Shown: positions 59,201-64,000, counted from the first letter of the stretch. The stretch is 64,000 nucleotides of DNA from DAOVRD01 sp964521715 (GCA_964521715.1 CAZFSS010000003.1:124001-188000), one strand, 5' to 3'. Made by a program: numbers and translations. Notes: a model not told the origin generated them from the letters alone.

Positions 59201-62200
59201 AGTTCGCGGCCGGCGGGCGTCCTTTACAGCACGGTTTACGTCGGCGGGAAGGCCAACGTCCTGGGCGAGGCGCAGGGCCTGGACTTCGGCAATCTGGACC
59301 CGACCGACGACGCGGCCGTCTATGCTGAGAGCATAGCGGCGCTCCTGTTCGTGGAACTGGGCGGGCAACCGACCCTGGAGCAGGCAGCGCAGGCGCTGGC
59401 CAACACCATCAGCCACGAGGTCGGCCACGTGCTGGGCCTTGTCCACGTGGCCGAGGACGGCAGGTTGATGCAGGCCGGCTCCCTCGATTGGACGCATGTT
59501 GACAACGAGCGCTACGGCATCGGCACGGTCTACGATTGGCCGCCTCTGATCGGGCAGGTGCAGAACGCCCCGGCGATACTCAGGCAGAACCTGCAGCTGT
59601 CGCTGGACGTCGCGGGCATCAACGACGTGATGGCGGACGCGACGCCGCTGCTGCTGGGCTACGGGCTGCCCACGCGCATACTGAAAGCCATCGACAGGGA
59701 AGGGGACGTTGATCTCTACGGTTTCTCTGCCTCTGCGGGCGACAGGCTCCGCGTGGACGTGGACGCGTGGTCCGTGGGATCCGGTCTGGATGCTCGCGTC
59801 CGCATCCTCCGGGCGGACGGCAGCGTGCTCGCGGTCAGCGACCAGGGCGTCGATCCAAGCACCGGGGCGGTGGGCTTCGATCCATTCCTGCAGGTGGAGC
59901 TGGATCGGACGGGCACCTGCTACGTCGAGATGACGGGCGACATCGTCGCACAGAGCCGCCCGGGAGTGGCGCCGGGCGCATACGCCATGGAACTGAGCCT
60001 TTCGTCCTCGCTCGCGCAGGGCGTGCCGGGCGTGTTGTACGAGGAGGCCGGCCCTAAGGCGCGCATGCTGACCACTGGCCAGGTCTACAGCTTCACGGAC
60101 TCTGACGGCGATCACGTCCGCGTGAGCTGGTTCGGGCCGGGCGCCGCCACGGTCGCCCTCCAGGGCAACGCCGCCGACGGCGCCGACATCGCCTCGATCT
60201 CGATCGCCGACGCGGCGTCCTACAGCTCGCTGGCGGTCTACATCAGCAGCGCCTCGGGCGGGGGCGCCACGTCCGTGGGCGCTATGACGGTCGACTCCGC
60301 GCAGATGGGCACCATCGTGCTGGGCGGCTACGGTCCCTTCGGCGGCCAGGTGGGCGACATCACGGGCACCGGCAGGATATTCCGTATCGACGTACACGGC
60401 CAGATGGCGGGCGTCGCTTTGATCGACGGTTCGGTTGACCTGGTGGCGGCGCAGTCCCTGGCGGGGACGTCGGCTCTGACCATCCACGGGTCGGTCCAGT
60501 ACATGTCCGTCGCCGGCCAGGCGGCGGGGGTCATAGCAGTTGACAACGTGCTCGCGCGGCTGACGGTGGGCGGCGACCTGCTGGCGGGCTTGAGCGCGGG
60601 CTCCGTGGGAACGCTGACGGTCGGCGGCGACCTCGGGTACTCGACGGACTTCGGCGGCAGCCGGATCGAGGTCGATGGCAGCGTGCAGACGATCACCGTG
60701 GCCGGCGACTTCGACGGCAGCATGCGGGTGGGAGGCAACCTGAGCAGGCTCCAGGTGGCGGGCGATTTCCACGGCGACCTCGAGCTGCCCGGCGGCAACA
60801 TGGACGTCTTGTGGATCGCCGGCGAGCTGTCCGGCAATGTGAACGTGAACGGAGCCATCTGGAACCTGGCCGCGGCGGCCGTGACCGAGTCCGGCGTGCT
60901 CAACGCGCGCCAGTTCGGCGGCATGTCCGTGGCCGGCGGGTTCGAAGGACGCGTGGGGATCCTGCTCGACGCCGGCTACGTTACCGTGCAGGGCGACGTG
61001 CAGGGCGTCTTCGAGGTGGAGGACGGCGTCGGGCTGGTCGTCTACGGCAGCGTCTCGGAAGGCGCCTTCGTGCGGGCGAGGGGCGACCTGGACATCCTGA
61101 GCATCATGGGCTCCGTGGAGCAAGACGCGATGGTCGCCGCGTTCGGCTCCATCGGGAGCGTCAGGATCGGCTCCCCGGGGACGGGCGGGCACGTCGGCGG
61201 CGGCGTGCTGGCCGGCTACGCCCTCGGGGCGGATCTGGCCTTCGGAGGGAGCGGCGCCGACGCGGACGTTGTCAACGCAGGCCAGACCATGGGCACGCTG
61301 CTGGTCCTGGGGGCCGGCCTTCCTGACGACGGCATCTGGCAGGACGGCTTCGTGGCGGCCACCGGAGGCATTTCTTTCGCGCTCATCAGCGGCGACATGC
61401 AGGGCGCCATCGTCGCCGGCGCACTGTCCGCGGGGGACGACGGAGACATCTCGACTCTGGACGTGGGGCAGGAATTTTCGAGCAGCGCGGACATAGGCGG
61501 CGTGATCGTCAGCGGCGGGTCGCTGGCAGGGCCGGTGGTCGCCGGGGGCGACCTCAGCATGGTGATCGTCAGCGGCGGCCGCATCGAAGGAGACCTCAGC
61601 GCCCTTGCAGGCGACGTCGGGACCGTGATGGCGCAGGCCTCCTCCGGCGGAGGGATCAGCGGCGACGTCTATGCTTCGGGCAGCGTCAGCACTGTCCTGG
61701 CCATCGGAGGCGGCATCTCGGGCGACGTCGTGGCCGACGCGGGCAGCATCGGCAGCGTGCTGGCCAGCGGCGCTGGCTCCTCCATCACCAGTTCCGTCAT
61801 CCAGGCGGGCGGCAGCATCGGCATGGTGCAGGCCGGGTCCGGCGGGGTCGCCTCCAGCATTATCTCCTCCGGCGGCATCAACATGGTGATGGCCGGCAAG
61901 GGCGACATCGACCTGAGGGACGGCCGGCGCATCTCCGCCGGCGGCAGCGTCAACGCGGTGCAGGCGTCCGGAGGAGGCATCCTCGGCGACGGCGATCCGG
62001 GGACGGCCGACATATCCGTCGCAAGCGGGAGCATCGGCCGCCTGGCGGCGAGCGGCGGCGGCGTCGATGGCATTGTCATCGACGTGAACCGCGGCACGAG
62101 CTCGGGGGGGCGGATCAACGGCGTCAGCGTGACGGGAGGAGGGATCACGAACTCGGCGATCGAGGCGGATAGCTCGATCGTGCTGGTCAACGTCATCGGC

Positions 62201-62824
62201 GGCGACGTGGACGCCTCAATCGTGAGCCCCTCCGGATCCATCGGCCAGGTCATGGCGCAGAGGAGCGGCGGAACGGGCGGCAACATCGCCGGCACGATCG
62301 ACGCGCCGGCCGGAGTCGCCGGCGTCATGGCCTTCGGCGGCGACCTGAGCGCCACCATCACGTCGACGAGTGGAAAAGTCAGCACGATCTTCTCTCAGGC
62401 GGCGGCGGGTCAGGCGACTGGAGGCTCGATCACGGGCGACGTGCTGGCCGGGAACGGGATCGGCAGCGTCTTCGCCTCGCGGGACCTCCGTTGCGCCATC
62501 GACGTCACGGACGGCGATCTGAGCAGCGTCGCCGTGCTGGGAACCATCCGCGACAGCAGCATCAACGTCGCGGCCGGGAAGCTGGCGTCGCTGTACGCCG
62601 CCGGTGATCTGCGCAGCAGCGACGTCCACGCGCGCACGCTCGGCGCGCTGGCCGTCGGGGGCAGGATATACCAGGACATCGGCGGATGCTGCATCCACGC
62701 CCAGCAGGGCCAGTTCTTCGCCAGCGATGCGGATGAGCGGGCCTGGGTGGACGACGGAACGCATTACGGCGAGCACTGGTTCGACGGTGACGACCCCGAC
62801 GGCGTCAGGGCGTATGTCGCCTAG
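44258..62824 (+). CDS. Giant LEPR-XLL surface protein, 6188 residues, with embedded metzincin-type protease motif
   Basis: LEPRVLLN is at 27-34. Domains in order: PD40/TolB-like propeller (about 38-448, ISADGRYVAFES); four 231-residue tandem units plus a divergent fifth (452-1606); six PPC units (about 1608-2487); two beta-sandwiches and seven units with DxDGDGY...WDxDT (about 2488-3668), resembling choice-of-anchor H domains; about 340 residues of unknown type (3668-4005); six PPC units (4005-4902); a zinc-protease-like region with HEVGHVLGLVH at 5053-5063 and RLMQ as a possible Met-turn; another PPC unit; and a glycine-rich solenoid (5262-6188). The last 79 residues share a module with the 5255-residue protein. 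The start at 44258 has GGAGGT upstream, though 12 nt away. Probably exported; whether the protease is active is not known. Confidence 0.9.
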   Translation: MARSLPDWLGIDETNRRRRVSLDLEQLEPRVLLNGGSPQVERVSLAWDGSEGLAGSGCPAISEDGRYVAFVSWASNLVSDDTNGMGDVFVVDRDTGGIERVSVSSAGQEGNDSSGGSEGSPFPAISADGRYVAFESCASNLVPGDANGCSDVFVYDRQTSSIERVSVASGGGDANADSYGPSISADGWYVAFDSDASNLVPGDTNGYPDVFVRDRQTGITERVSLASGGAQGNWDSMRASISGDGRYVAFESWASNLVPGDANDRTDVFVYDRQTSSIERVSVASDGTEANGFSWEPSVSADGRYVAFESYASNLVTGDTNGSCDVFVHDRQSGSTERVSVASGGGDANADSYGPSISADGWYVAFDSDASNLVPGDTNGYPDVFVRDRQTGITERVSLASGGAQGNWDSMRASISGDGRYVAFESLASNLVSDDANGVDDVFVGDLGGRGGVTGVIVGRTDDRGYPGTGDEEFEYSVEATGTELTRLELTTPWDEAFDSADYVGPVWDGADYDYEVPGFEFDAYLEGGECHFDVWWGDLSAGQWADLNANSTDMTITYAGGTWTGSVDFTGTSFPTEVPVFVHPTHGATDVALSPTIEWEAWASPGPDRLVSVWLEDDAFEVQERLAADATSWAVPEALDSDTQYDCRILFANYKTVDVSGVSVLVASCTESDVQFATAAPGVTEVLVARGDDRRYPGTGDDEFDYSVEATGTELTRLELTTPWDEAFDSADYVGPVWDGTSYKYDGTDLHFEAYVEEGGGHLHVHWDGLTTAQWANLNANSTDMTITYAGGTWTGSVDFTGTSLPTEVPVFVHPTHGAAGVALSPTIEWEAWTSPGPDAGVNVGVEDETFEVEEHLAADATSWAVHEVLDSDTQYHCWIVFAKGKSVDVNGLGVLVASYTESDVQFTTATPGVTDVLVWRGDDRNSPATGDEDLEYHVEVWGLDLTRLELTTPWDEAFDSADYFGGLWDGTYYEYDGADLYFGARVDGGECHFDVSWEDLSAGQWASLDTGDTDLTVTYTGGSWVGTVDFSQAAVPSEVPVFVHPTHGATDVALSPTIEWEAWASPGPDPLVVVWLQDETFEVEEHLAADATSWAVPEALDSDTQYDCAIGFLNCKTVGVNGLGVVVVSCTESDVGFTTGRAGLTGVCVQREYHYNLPVPGDEALGYRVEIQGNELTRMQLTTPWGEGFDSADYVGPVWDGTGYDYEVSGFEFDAYVEGGERHFDVAWGDLSAGQWDSLDTGDTDLTVTYTGGSWAATADFTAVAVPDQAPQMTYPAHEQTGVPLGPMFRWDAWTSPGPDAAVGVWLEGDTFEVEELLAADATSWIPAEDLDPATDYTCALLFVNYEQAPLNGVDVQVVSYAGSDSEFTTLSSVADVVLGIDVEQIWDYDYPSDPLTYQIDIEVGTIPGVELVEFTTPALNTYQIPAVPHQQVGYVETSYESDGDSCWWYYGTEFPDPSYLDDYGDGTYTFTIHLGGDELQTSVWFGIPGTSDPIPQPTQEPVMTYPVHQESATSPVTFLWEACTDASAAYIWVDVKEPATDQTVVEDGVDTSSTSYGPVSLAPAGWEIDLDFGQGYGATNADGIPFYVGKCSESDTEFTVLEAEPDVPGDTITDALVTAHDGSDKVLWYSYGIGDGLYGALDVDMYEVHLDDAGDLLIADVDAEEIGSSLDSILRVFDSSGAELAWNDDWNGWDSRIEFLAPGPGVYYVGVSSFDNDAYDPWTAGSGSGEEVWPGYYDLMLEVQDAGEPGADVPGDTIPEAMPTGHDGSDRLLVYSYEIGDGLYDDRDVDILSVTLDDAGDTLVADVDAEEIGSGLDPVLEILDAAGSELAYNDDSNGLDSYLGWSPADSGLGAGTYYVVVRGFGNSDYDPFTAGSGLGGSTGIYDLRLEVWDAGAPGADVPGDTIPDALVTAHDGSDKVLSYSYDIGDGLYGGADVDIYAVYLDGAADVLIIDVDAESIGSTLDPVLEILDSSGSQWAYNDDSDGLDAYLQWSPADWDLEPGAYYVVVRGWGNSDYDPWEAGWGSGGSTGYYDLVLEVRDGAAAGPDVPGDTIADAFMTGHDGSGKVLSYRYTIGDGLHGALDVDMYAVSLDGAGDVLIADVDARTIGSALDSLLRVFDAGGNEMPLVSEWHGYDSRIEFEAAAPGTYYVGVSGLENAAYDPNAAASGSAASTGFYRIALEVWDGGAPATDVPGDTMAEALVTEHDGSDKTLQYSHVIGDNAHGASDVDMFRINIPVVAGGSFRLSADVDAYNIGSGLDSVLRVFDGAGAELACNDDAVDPGTALFSCDSYLSIPVGPGTYYVGVSSFPNDLYDPTVAGSGVGDTTGGYTLYLRVAPFVAAADAGDRLGMATAMALTPNAWTEVRGHTIEPATDVDLFSFSVQAGSTVTFDVDAVELGSGLDSVLRLFDATGTELDWSDDEQDPETGVFSTDSALVYTFDEAGTYYVGVSGYPNFDYDPVVAGFGVEGSTGEYLLKAFLMPRGEAVFSVDFTSPAVSALGATVDVGPGFQYNSYYGQNWRMTLPGSSYFEVTFDLLAPQALELSVVHLTSSSAGAPGGGYSPTDVVVNDADANPFNETNLLLNNYDVAEHHGYSHGWQVDTFVIPADRLQAGTNTIAFAFEDSPWAYTHYWIQELAAAVYQEVPAAWDMWDAAVVPGTDSDGDGYCADVSLQWDADTTRTSAEVYAVIYARNESGAEVTSWQTAPYVIYDAEYDWASFDVSGLSHGDWDFRMALYDASKGEVVSRLAYGDDMDWVNIPLETQQEDAELFRADFTGAQIVSSGIVIQPRGHFAYDSQRGGQWRMIDPGADYFIGTFNLAAGFAGDLELRVTHATSLPVASADFAVSPVDVIVNDANASAFDGSDIIPEGNDYDAYLHHGDYALHTDTFIVPAWMLNPGGANTLVVAFAGGVSAAPVGGVITPYRITAISAAAAVAPAPDFWFADVGVNLITDADGDGYYAEAEVAWDVDTAQGPVDVYVVVHGRDSSGSEVLIGQSDPYTVSGIEVDQRALALEGLSEDLWDIGLDLYEAGTDEPLASMDYGLRPALVNAPLESAFEVLDWWAITDARMNLLTDQDADGFYRLAEVQWNADTSLASSDVYAVVRARDEQGNVYLVGRSDMHAVHGEEEDWAALTVSELPQGYWDFNITLRNSKDGSVVAVLDFGEDPDLEDVSFELPQEDQAEAWFADARRSARTDEDGDGYARGVTLEWDVDTALAGVSVYVKVFGRNSGGHEFLVLQDAPYAVHGAAEDWRQVLISDLSRDAWDFRLELYDAATDVMAASLEYGAEWTMMDVQMEPVAQDVAPVWSISDPAAQTSGDQDGDGYCTQAAVSATVTAENVDTARAYVIVYARDAGEREVAREYFEFTGGLPQVVTVTVADLPHDEWSFCMGVYDAASNALLSSLPYGEVGGVPLETLSQDQRARWWVADAQVAPRTDEDADGYYREAEIRWNADTNLSSSSVYAGILAFDSRGNLSHTFYTDAYTIYGDSPDWRTFVVSGLARDDWDFRVVLYESSSGDQVAAQGYGAAQTDADLADVPLESRAQDALWDVRDARISLGPDLDGDGFFRSVTLEWDANTSLGTADVYAVVSARDGAERSWTSDTYAVQGSNVDWHAMPVAGLPQDVWDFRIELHDAATGEVVAALDYGADADLTAVGLEAADQDRIPRLTQRYSVTFEALDQPIWFGDTAWLLDTGYMAGDALGVRAQGAFLAGTVDVVFTGTLVMEYPAAVTPGQQGVPVEIHFEGAGNGSLAGGLVLGADVLLSVECNLSDYINSLGIADIDYEGSLFDVLQAMGVLTQSPDEWTFGMQSAFTPWLGQETTVRQSAFMEEVPFGVVQVILDQLAPGLAGLVGSSADLEVGVGFEIERSDYFTPESLEGMLSYAGRMTPFVLDGSGSTTVYLNIPAGATGSIFIDPEDLVLDNAFQASVQFASELSAQANGLLSLVPYLGDWLVARQAEWDGFTPDVISLALPKRELSFSISDPEPVQVLVVTGAIADAFPSMIGEPGDTLPAAKRIAVSYGGPHQATGWIGDNPYGAADVDFYSFNAAAGSVLQVDIDAQEIGSELDAVARLFDASGRELAMNDDGVDSDTGFGGLDSYLRHTFAYAGTYYVGVSGFPDLTYNPFASNSGQGWSTGAYHLRIGLEPPGAVVAGGDNDDSVATARVVDLLPGLPLHVDGFIGDGAFGADDVDLFEVTAGGGLLLTADVDAQEIGSSLDSMLRVFDDAGYPLALSDDARDPDTGFYGLDSALACYLPDAGTYYVGVSGYRNSEYDPTTVGTGSDGASVGEYGLRLLLTLMAAPAADDNDTLAAADALALRLNARAEATGVIGDNACGADDVDIYAVQGQAGMLLRLDVDAEEFGIELDSVLRVFDSVGTEVARNDDATDPQSGYAGTDSYVTYVLPATGTYYVGVSSYPDFTYDPTVAGSGEGYSVGPYALGVEALPAREVGLDVGDTLASARRVAATPGSPVQVVAQIGDGLFGSNDVDVFAVAVEGPAVITADIDAAEVGSALDSVLRLFDADGNELAWNDDGVDPDSGYSGLDSSLTHWVAQSGSYYIGVSSYRNFDYDPMLAGSGSNGWSGGQYRLNVKVTGALPPADDNDTMAAATPLTLQQNVPVQASGSIGDGPYGTDDVDLYSFQSGGRAILSVDVDACELGSSLDSVVRLFDAGGNELAVNDDGTDPETGYWGWDSALQYRLTGAGTYYVGVSSYDNFDYDPHSAGSGQGESEGQYVLLLALRPGVAPGGDVGDDLAAPGVADVAVGRPYQAVSAIGDGSYGPDDVDVYAFQAPSGGLVRVDVDAQVIGSGLDAVVRLFDSAGNELAANDDAADPNTGVWLLDPALEFAIGQGGTYYVAVSSYGNSNCDPAEAGTGSGGATMGEYVLAVELYQERAVEAPVAVGALEQVIYLDFDGGTFRDFGGTAVAIPAFDVTDFGFTAGDRGALIGAVLDYVRQDLITGGSFEVPATALDLPVEIVSSRPAGVLYSTVYVGGKANVLGEAQGLDFGNLDPTDDAAVYAESIAALLFVELGGQPTLEQAAQALANTISHEVGHVLGLVHVAEDGRLMQAGSLDWTHVDNERYGIGTVYDWPPLIGQVQNAPAILRQNLQLSLDVAGINDVMADATPLLLGYGLPTRILKAIDREGDVDLYGFSASAGDRLRVDVDAWSVGSGLDARVRILRADGSVLAVSDQGVDPSTGAVGFDPFLQVELDRTGTCYVEMTGDIVAQSRPGVAPGAYAMELSLSSSLAQGVPGVLYEEAGPKARMLTTGQVYSFTDSDGDHVRVSWFGPGAATVALQGNAADGADIASISIADAASYSSLAVYISSASGGGATSVGAMTVDSAQMGTIVLGGYGPFGGQVGDITGTGRIFRIDVHGQMAGVALIDGSVDLVAAQSLAGTSALTIHGSVQYMSVAGQAAGVIAVDNVLARLTVGGDLLAGLSAGSVGTLTVGGDLGYSTDFGGSRIEVDGSVQTITVAGDFDGSMRVGGNLSRLQVAGDFHGDLELPGGNMDVLWIAGELSGNVNVNGAIWNLAAAAVTESGVLNARQFGGMSVAGGFEGRVGILLDAGYVTVQGDVQGVFEVEDGVGLVVYGSVSEGAFVRARGDLDILSIMGSVEQDAMVAAFGSIGSVRIGSPGTGGHVGGGVLAGYALGADLAFGGSGADADVVNAGQTMGTLLVLGAGLPDDGIWQDGFVAATGGISFALISGDMQGAIVAGALSAGDDGDISTLDVGQEFSSSADIGGVIVSGGSLAGPVVAGGDLSMVIVSGGRIEGDLSALAGDVGTVMAQASSGGGISGDVYASGSVSTVLAIGGGISGDVVADAGSIGSVLASGAGSSITSSVIQAGGSIGMVQAGSGGVASSIISSGGINMVMAGKGDIDLRDGRRISAGGSVNAVQASGGGILGDGDPGTADISVASGSIGRLAASGGGVDGIVIDVNRGTSSGGRINGVSVTGGGITNSAIEADSSIVLVNVIGGDVDASIVSPSGSIGQVMAQRSGGTGGNIAGTIDAPAGVAGVMAFGGDLSATITSTSGKVSTIFSQAAAGQATGGSITGDVLAGNGIGSVFASRDLRCAIDVTDGDLSSVAVLGTIRDSSINVAAGKLASLYAAGDLRSSDVHARTLGALAVGGRIYQDIGGCCIHAQQGQFFASDADERAWVDDGTHYGEHWFDGDDPDGVRAYVA
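44753..45014 (+). repeat. 262-bp direct repeat, copy 1
   Basis: Identical base for base to 45275-45536, offset 522 bp, inside the PD40 propeller of the 6188-residue gene. It covers about 87 codons including silent positions. Confidence 0.95.
45275..45536 (+). repeat. 262-bp direct repeat, copy 2
   Basis: Second copy of the segment at 44753-45014. The flanks diverge at once on both sides (G/C at the left edge, G/T at the right). Confidence 0.95.
45611..48379 (+). repeat. Four tandem units of 231 residues
   Basis: Units start at 45611, 46304, 46997 and 47690, an exact 693-bp spacing. The last is followed 690 bp later by a divergent fifth unit. Each has a first beta domain (TRLELTTPWDEAFDSADY) and an Ig/FN3-like half (VFVHPTHGATDVALSPTIEWEAW). 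Long stretches are identical at the DNA level between units 1 and 3. Confidence 0.9.
49078..51710 (+). repeat. First PPC array, six units
   Basis: Units begin DVPGDTIxxA, then HDGSDKVLxYSYxIGDGLYG, DVDxY, DAEEIGSSLDS, LRVFDSSG and YYVGVSSFxNxxYDP. The pattern is that of bacterial pre-peptidase C-terminal beta-sandwiches. The sixth unit is more divergent. Confidence 0.8.
52200..55260 (+). repeat. Seven units with DxDGDGY and WDxDT
   Basis: Each unit of about 110-120 residues runs DxDGDGYxxxxxxxWDxDT, VYAVVxARD, xDWxxxxVSGLxxDxWDFRxxLYDAxxGxVVA and ends PLE. The third DxDGDGY-type element is DQDADGF; the fifth (DQDGDGYCTQ) has lost the WDxDT part. The pattern resembles choice-of-anchor H domains as I recall them. 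Confidence 0.75.
56270..58960 (+). repeat. Second PPC array, six units
   Basis: Units carry GDNDTxAAA, IGDGxYGxDDVDxYxF, DVDAxExGSxLDSVxRLFD, NDDxxDPxTGYxGxDS and TYYVGVSSYxNFxYDP. They are related to the first array but form a distinct subfamily. A seventh, separate unit follows the protease motif (59610-60010). Confidence 0.8.
59414..59446 (+). other. Metzincin zinc-binding motif
   Basis: It encodes HEVGHVLGLVH, an exact HExxHxxGxxH: three zinc-ligand histidines and the catalytic glutamate. A methionine in RLMQ eight residues later could be the Met-turn. Confidence 0.8.
62588..62824 (+). other. C-terminal module of the 6188-residue protein
   Basis: SLYAAGD, VHARTL, AVGGRIYQDIG, CIHAQQG, FFASDADE, ending RAYVA. 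It matches the end of the 5255-residue protein in order and spacing. Confidence 0.75.
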
Positions 62825-62861
62825 AAACGGGCTTGGCAGGGCGTCGGCTGGCCGGAGCTGC

Positions 62862-64000
62862 TCATCCTTGCTCGGCCTGTTCTTCCTCTCTCTCTTCCGT
62901 CTCTTCTGCGGCGGCAACGGGCCCCAGTGAGCTTTCAAGCAGGGCCATGAGGTCCGCGGCGGCGTCCGCCTGGGCCGATACGCTGGAGCTCACGGGCCCG
63001 AAAAGGGTGACGATAATGTTGCCGCCGGGCACCTGGACGGAAGCCCCCGGCCCGGTGTGCAGGCTGGTGGCCAAGATCGTGACGTCTCCGCCCTGCGTGC
63101 TGATCGTGCCGCTCAGGCTGATCCGGTCGCGGGCGCTCAGCAGGATGCTGCCCCCTTCGGCCACCACGTTCCCTGCCTGGATGATGTCGCTGCCCGCGAA
63201 CAGCTTGATGCTGCCGTCGCCTCCGGAGGCGACGACGTTCGCCGCGACGGTCAGGTCATCGCCCGGGTAAGCTCCCTCCGCTGCCAGGATGATGCTGCCG
63301 CCGCTCAGGTTGCTGACGTCTTCGCTGATGGTCAGGGGGCTGAAAGCCGCGATGTAGAGGTCGCCGGGATTGCCCCCGAGGATGCTGGCGCCGAGCATCG
63401 CCCCGACCGCTCCGACCACCAGACCGCCGCTAATGTCCGCCACGTGAAGGCCGCCGGAGGCGGTCTGCGCGGCGAGCGTCCCGGCGTCAATCTCGAGCCT
63501 GTCTTCCGACGTGCCGATGCCGGCGCCCGCCGTCAGTTGGACCTCGGGTCCCACGAGATCAGCGACTACCTCTCCGCCGTCGTAGACGGCGCCGGCGGCG
63601 GCGGCAGACACGAGAGCGTCGCCTGAAACCCCCGTCACCGCCATGTCGCCCACGGTTGCGGCGAGGAGGATTTCTCCGCCCTCCGAGGCCACGATGCTGC
63701 CGTTCGCCCCGATGACCATGTCGGCTGCGGTAAGGAGGATGGAGCCCTCCTGGGTGCTGACCGTGCCGGCCATGCTGAGGTGTCCGAACGTCTCCATCCT
63801 GACGCCCATGGCGCCCGCCAGCGCCTCACCGTTGTGCGTGATGCTGTTCTCCGCGGACAGGGAGACGCGGCCCATCTGGCCGTTGGCGGCCAAGCTGCCG
63901 TCGATGGTCAAGTCCCTTCCCATGAGCCAGATGGCGGCGGACTCAGCGATCACGCCGCCGCTGACCGCGATCTCGCCCCCGGGCGCCTCTAGCCATACCT
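62862..64000 (-). CDS. Second TpsA-like giant exoprotein, C-terminal part only
   Basis: The minus-strand frame is open to the last base of the window (it reads WLEAPGGEIAVSGG upstream of a GTG at 63953), so only the last 378 or so residues are visible. They are paralogous to the end of the first TpsA: LYIAAFSPLTISEDVSNLSGG, GDDLTVAANVVA, IKLFAGSDII, GGSILLSARDRISLSGTISTQGG. The end is an acidic tail (EETEEREEEQ) preceded by ADLMALL, as in the first protein (ADLEALL). No secretion domain is visible here; it should lie outside. It converges on the 6188-residue gene with 37 bp between the stop codons. Confidence 0.88.
   Translation of the reverse strand, partial: VWLEAPGGEIAVSGGVIAESAAIWLMGRDLTIDGSLAANGQMGRVSLSAENSITHNGEALAGAMGVRMETFGHLSMAGTVSTQEGSILLTAADMVIGANGSIVASEGGEILLAATVGDMAVTGVSGDALVSAAAAGAVYDGGEVVADLVGPEVQLTAGAGIGTSEDRLEIDAGTLAAQTASGGLHVADISGGLVVGAVGAMLGASILGGNPGDLYIAAFSPLTISEDVSNLSGGSIILAAEGAYPGDDLTVAANVVASGGDGSIKLFAGSDIIQAGNVVAEGGSILLSARDRISLSGTISTQGGDVTILATSLHTGPGASVQVPGGNIIVTLFGPVSSSVSAQADAAADLMALLESSLGPVAAAEETEEREEEQAEQG

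Overview
The window is about 64 kb of GC-rich bacterial DNA with no rRNA, tRNA or CRISPR array that I can see. It most likely comes from a planctomycete or a close relative (Planctomycetota/Lentisphaerota). The evidence is three N-terminal LEPR-XLL motifs on very large proteins, a Ser/Thr kinase fused to WD40 propellers with a DWG variant of the DFG motif, and runs of Gfo/Idh/MocA oxidoreductases, sugar-isomerase TIM barrels and UroD-like proteins.

Left part (1-11 kb): sugar and cell-surface carbohydrate metabolism. A glycoside-hydrolase-like gene (truncated by the window edge) meets, tail to tail, a five-gene minus-strand cluster: DegT-type aminotransferase, NodB-like deacetylase, Hyi-like isomerase, an isomerase/oxidoreductase fusion, and a Gfo/Idh/MocA oxidoreductase. 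A divergent promoter region (7730-7828) separates this cluster from a plus-strand UroD-like protein and a TIM-barrel isomerase. A metallophosphoesterase and a 72-residue protein follow. A perfect 28-bp palindrome lies downstream.

Middle part (11.4-26.8 kb): a receptor-like Ser/Thr kinase with one transmembrane helix and 14 WD40 repeats, then a two-partner secretion pair. This is a TpsB outer-membrane transporter (POTRA plus barrel, VRGY motif) and a 3269-residue TpsA exoprotein with a TTG start, a good ribosome binding site and its own consensus -10.

Right part (27-63 kb): three LEPR-XLL genes in the same orientation. The first encodes 5255 residues (Ig-like repeats, EF-hand-like loop repeats, PPC domains, FG-GAP repeats, C-terminal solenoid). 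The second is a 235-residue short paralogue of its N-terminus. The third encodes 6188 residues (PD40 propeller, 231-residue tandem repeats, two PPC arrays, a metzincin zinc-protease motif, a C-terminal solenoid). The two giants end in the same short C-terminal module. At the right edge a second TpsA-like gene, paralogous to the first, enters on the minus strand.

About 45 kb of the 64 kb encodes predicted exported or surface proteins, so the right two thirds read as a surface-protein island. The best candidates for something undescribed are the C-terminal module shared by the two giants, the EF-hand-like GNxYF repeat, and the protease embedded in the 6188-residue protein. All family assignments come from reading motifs; no database search was run.
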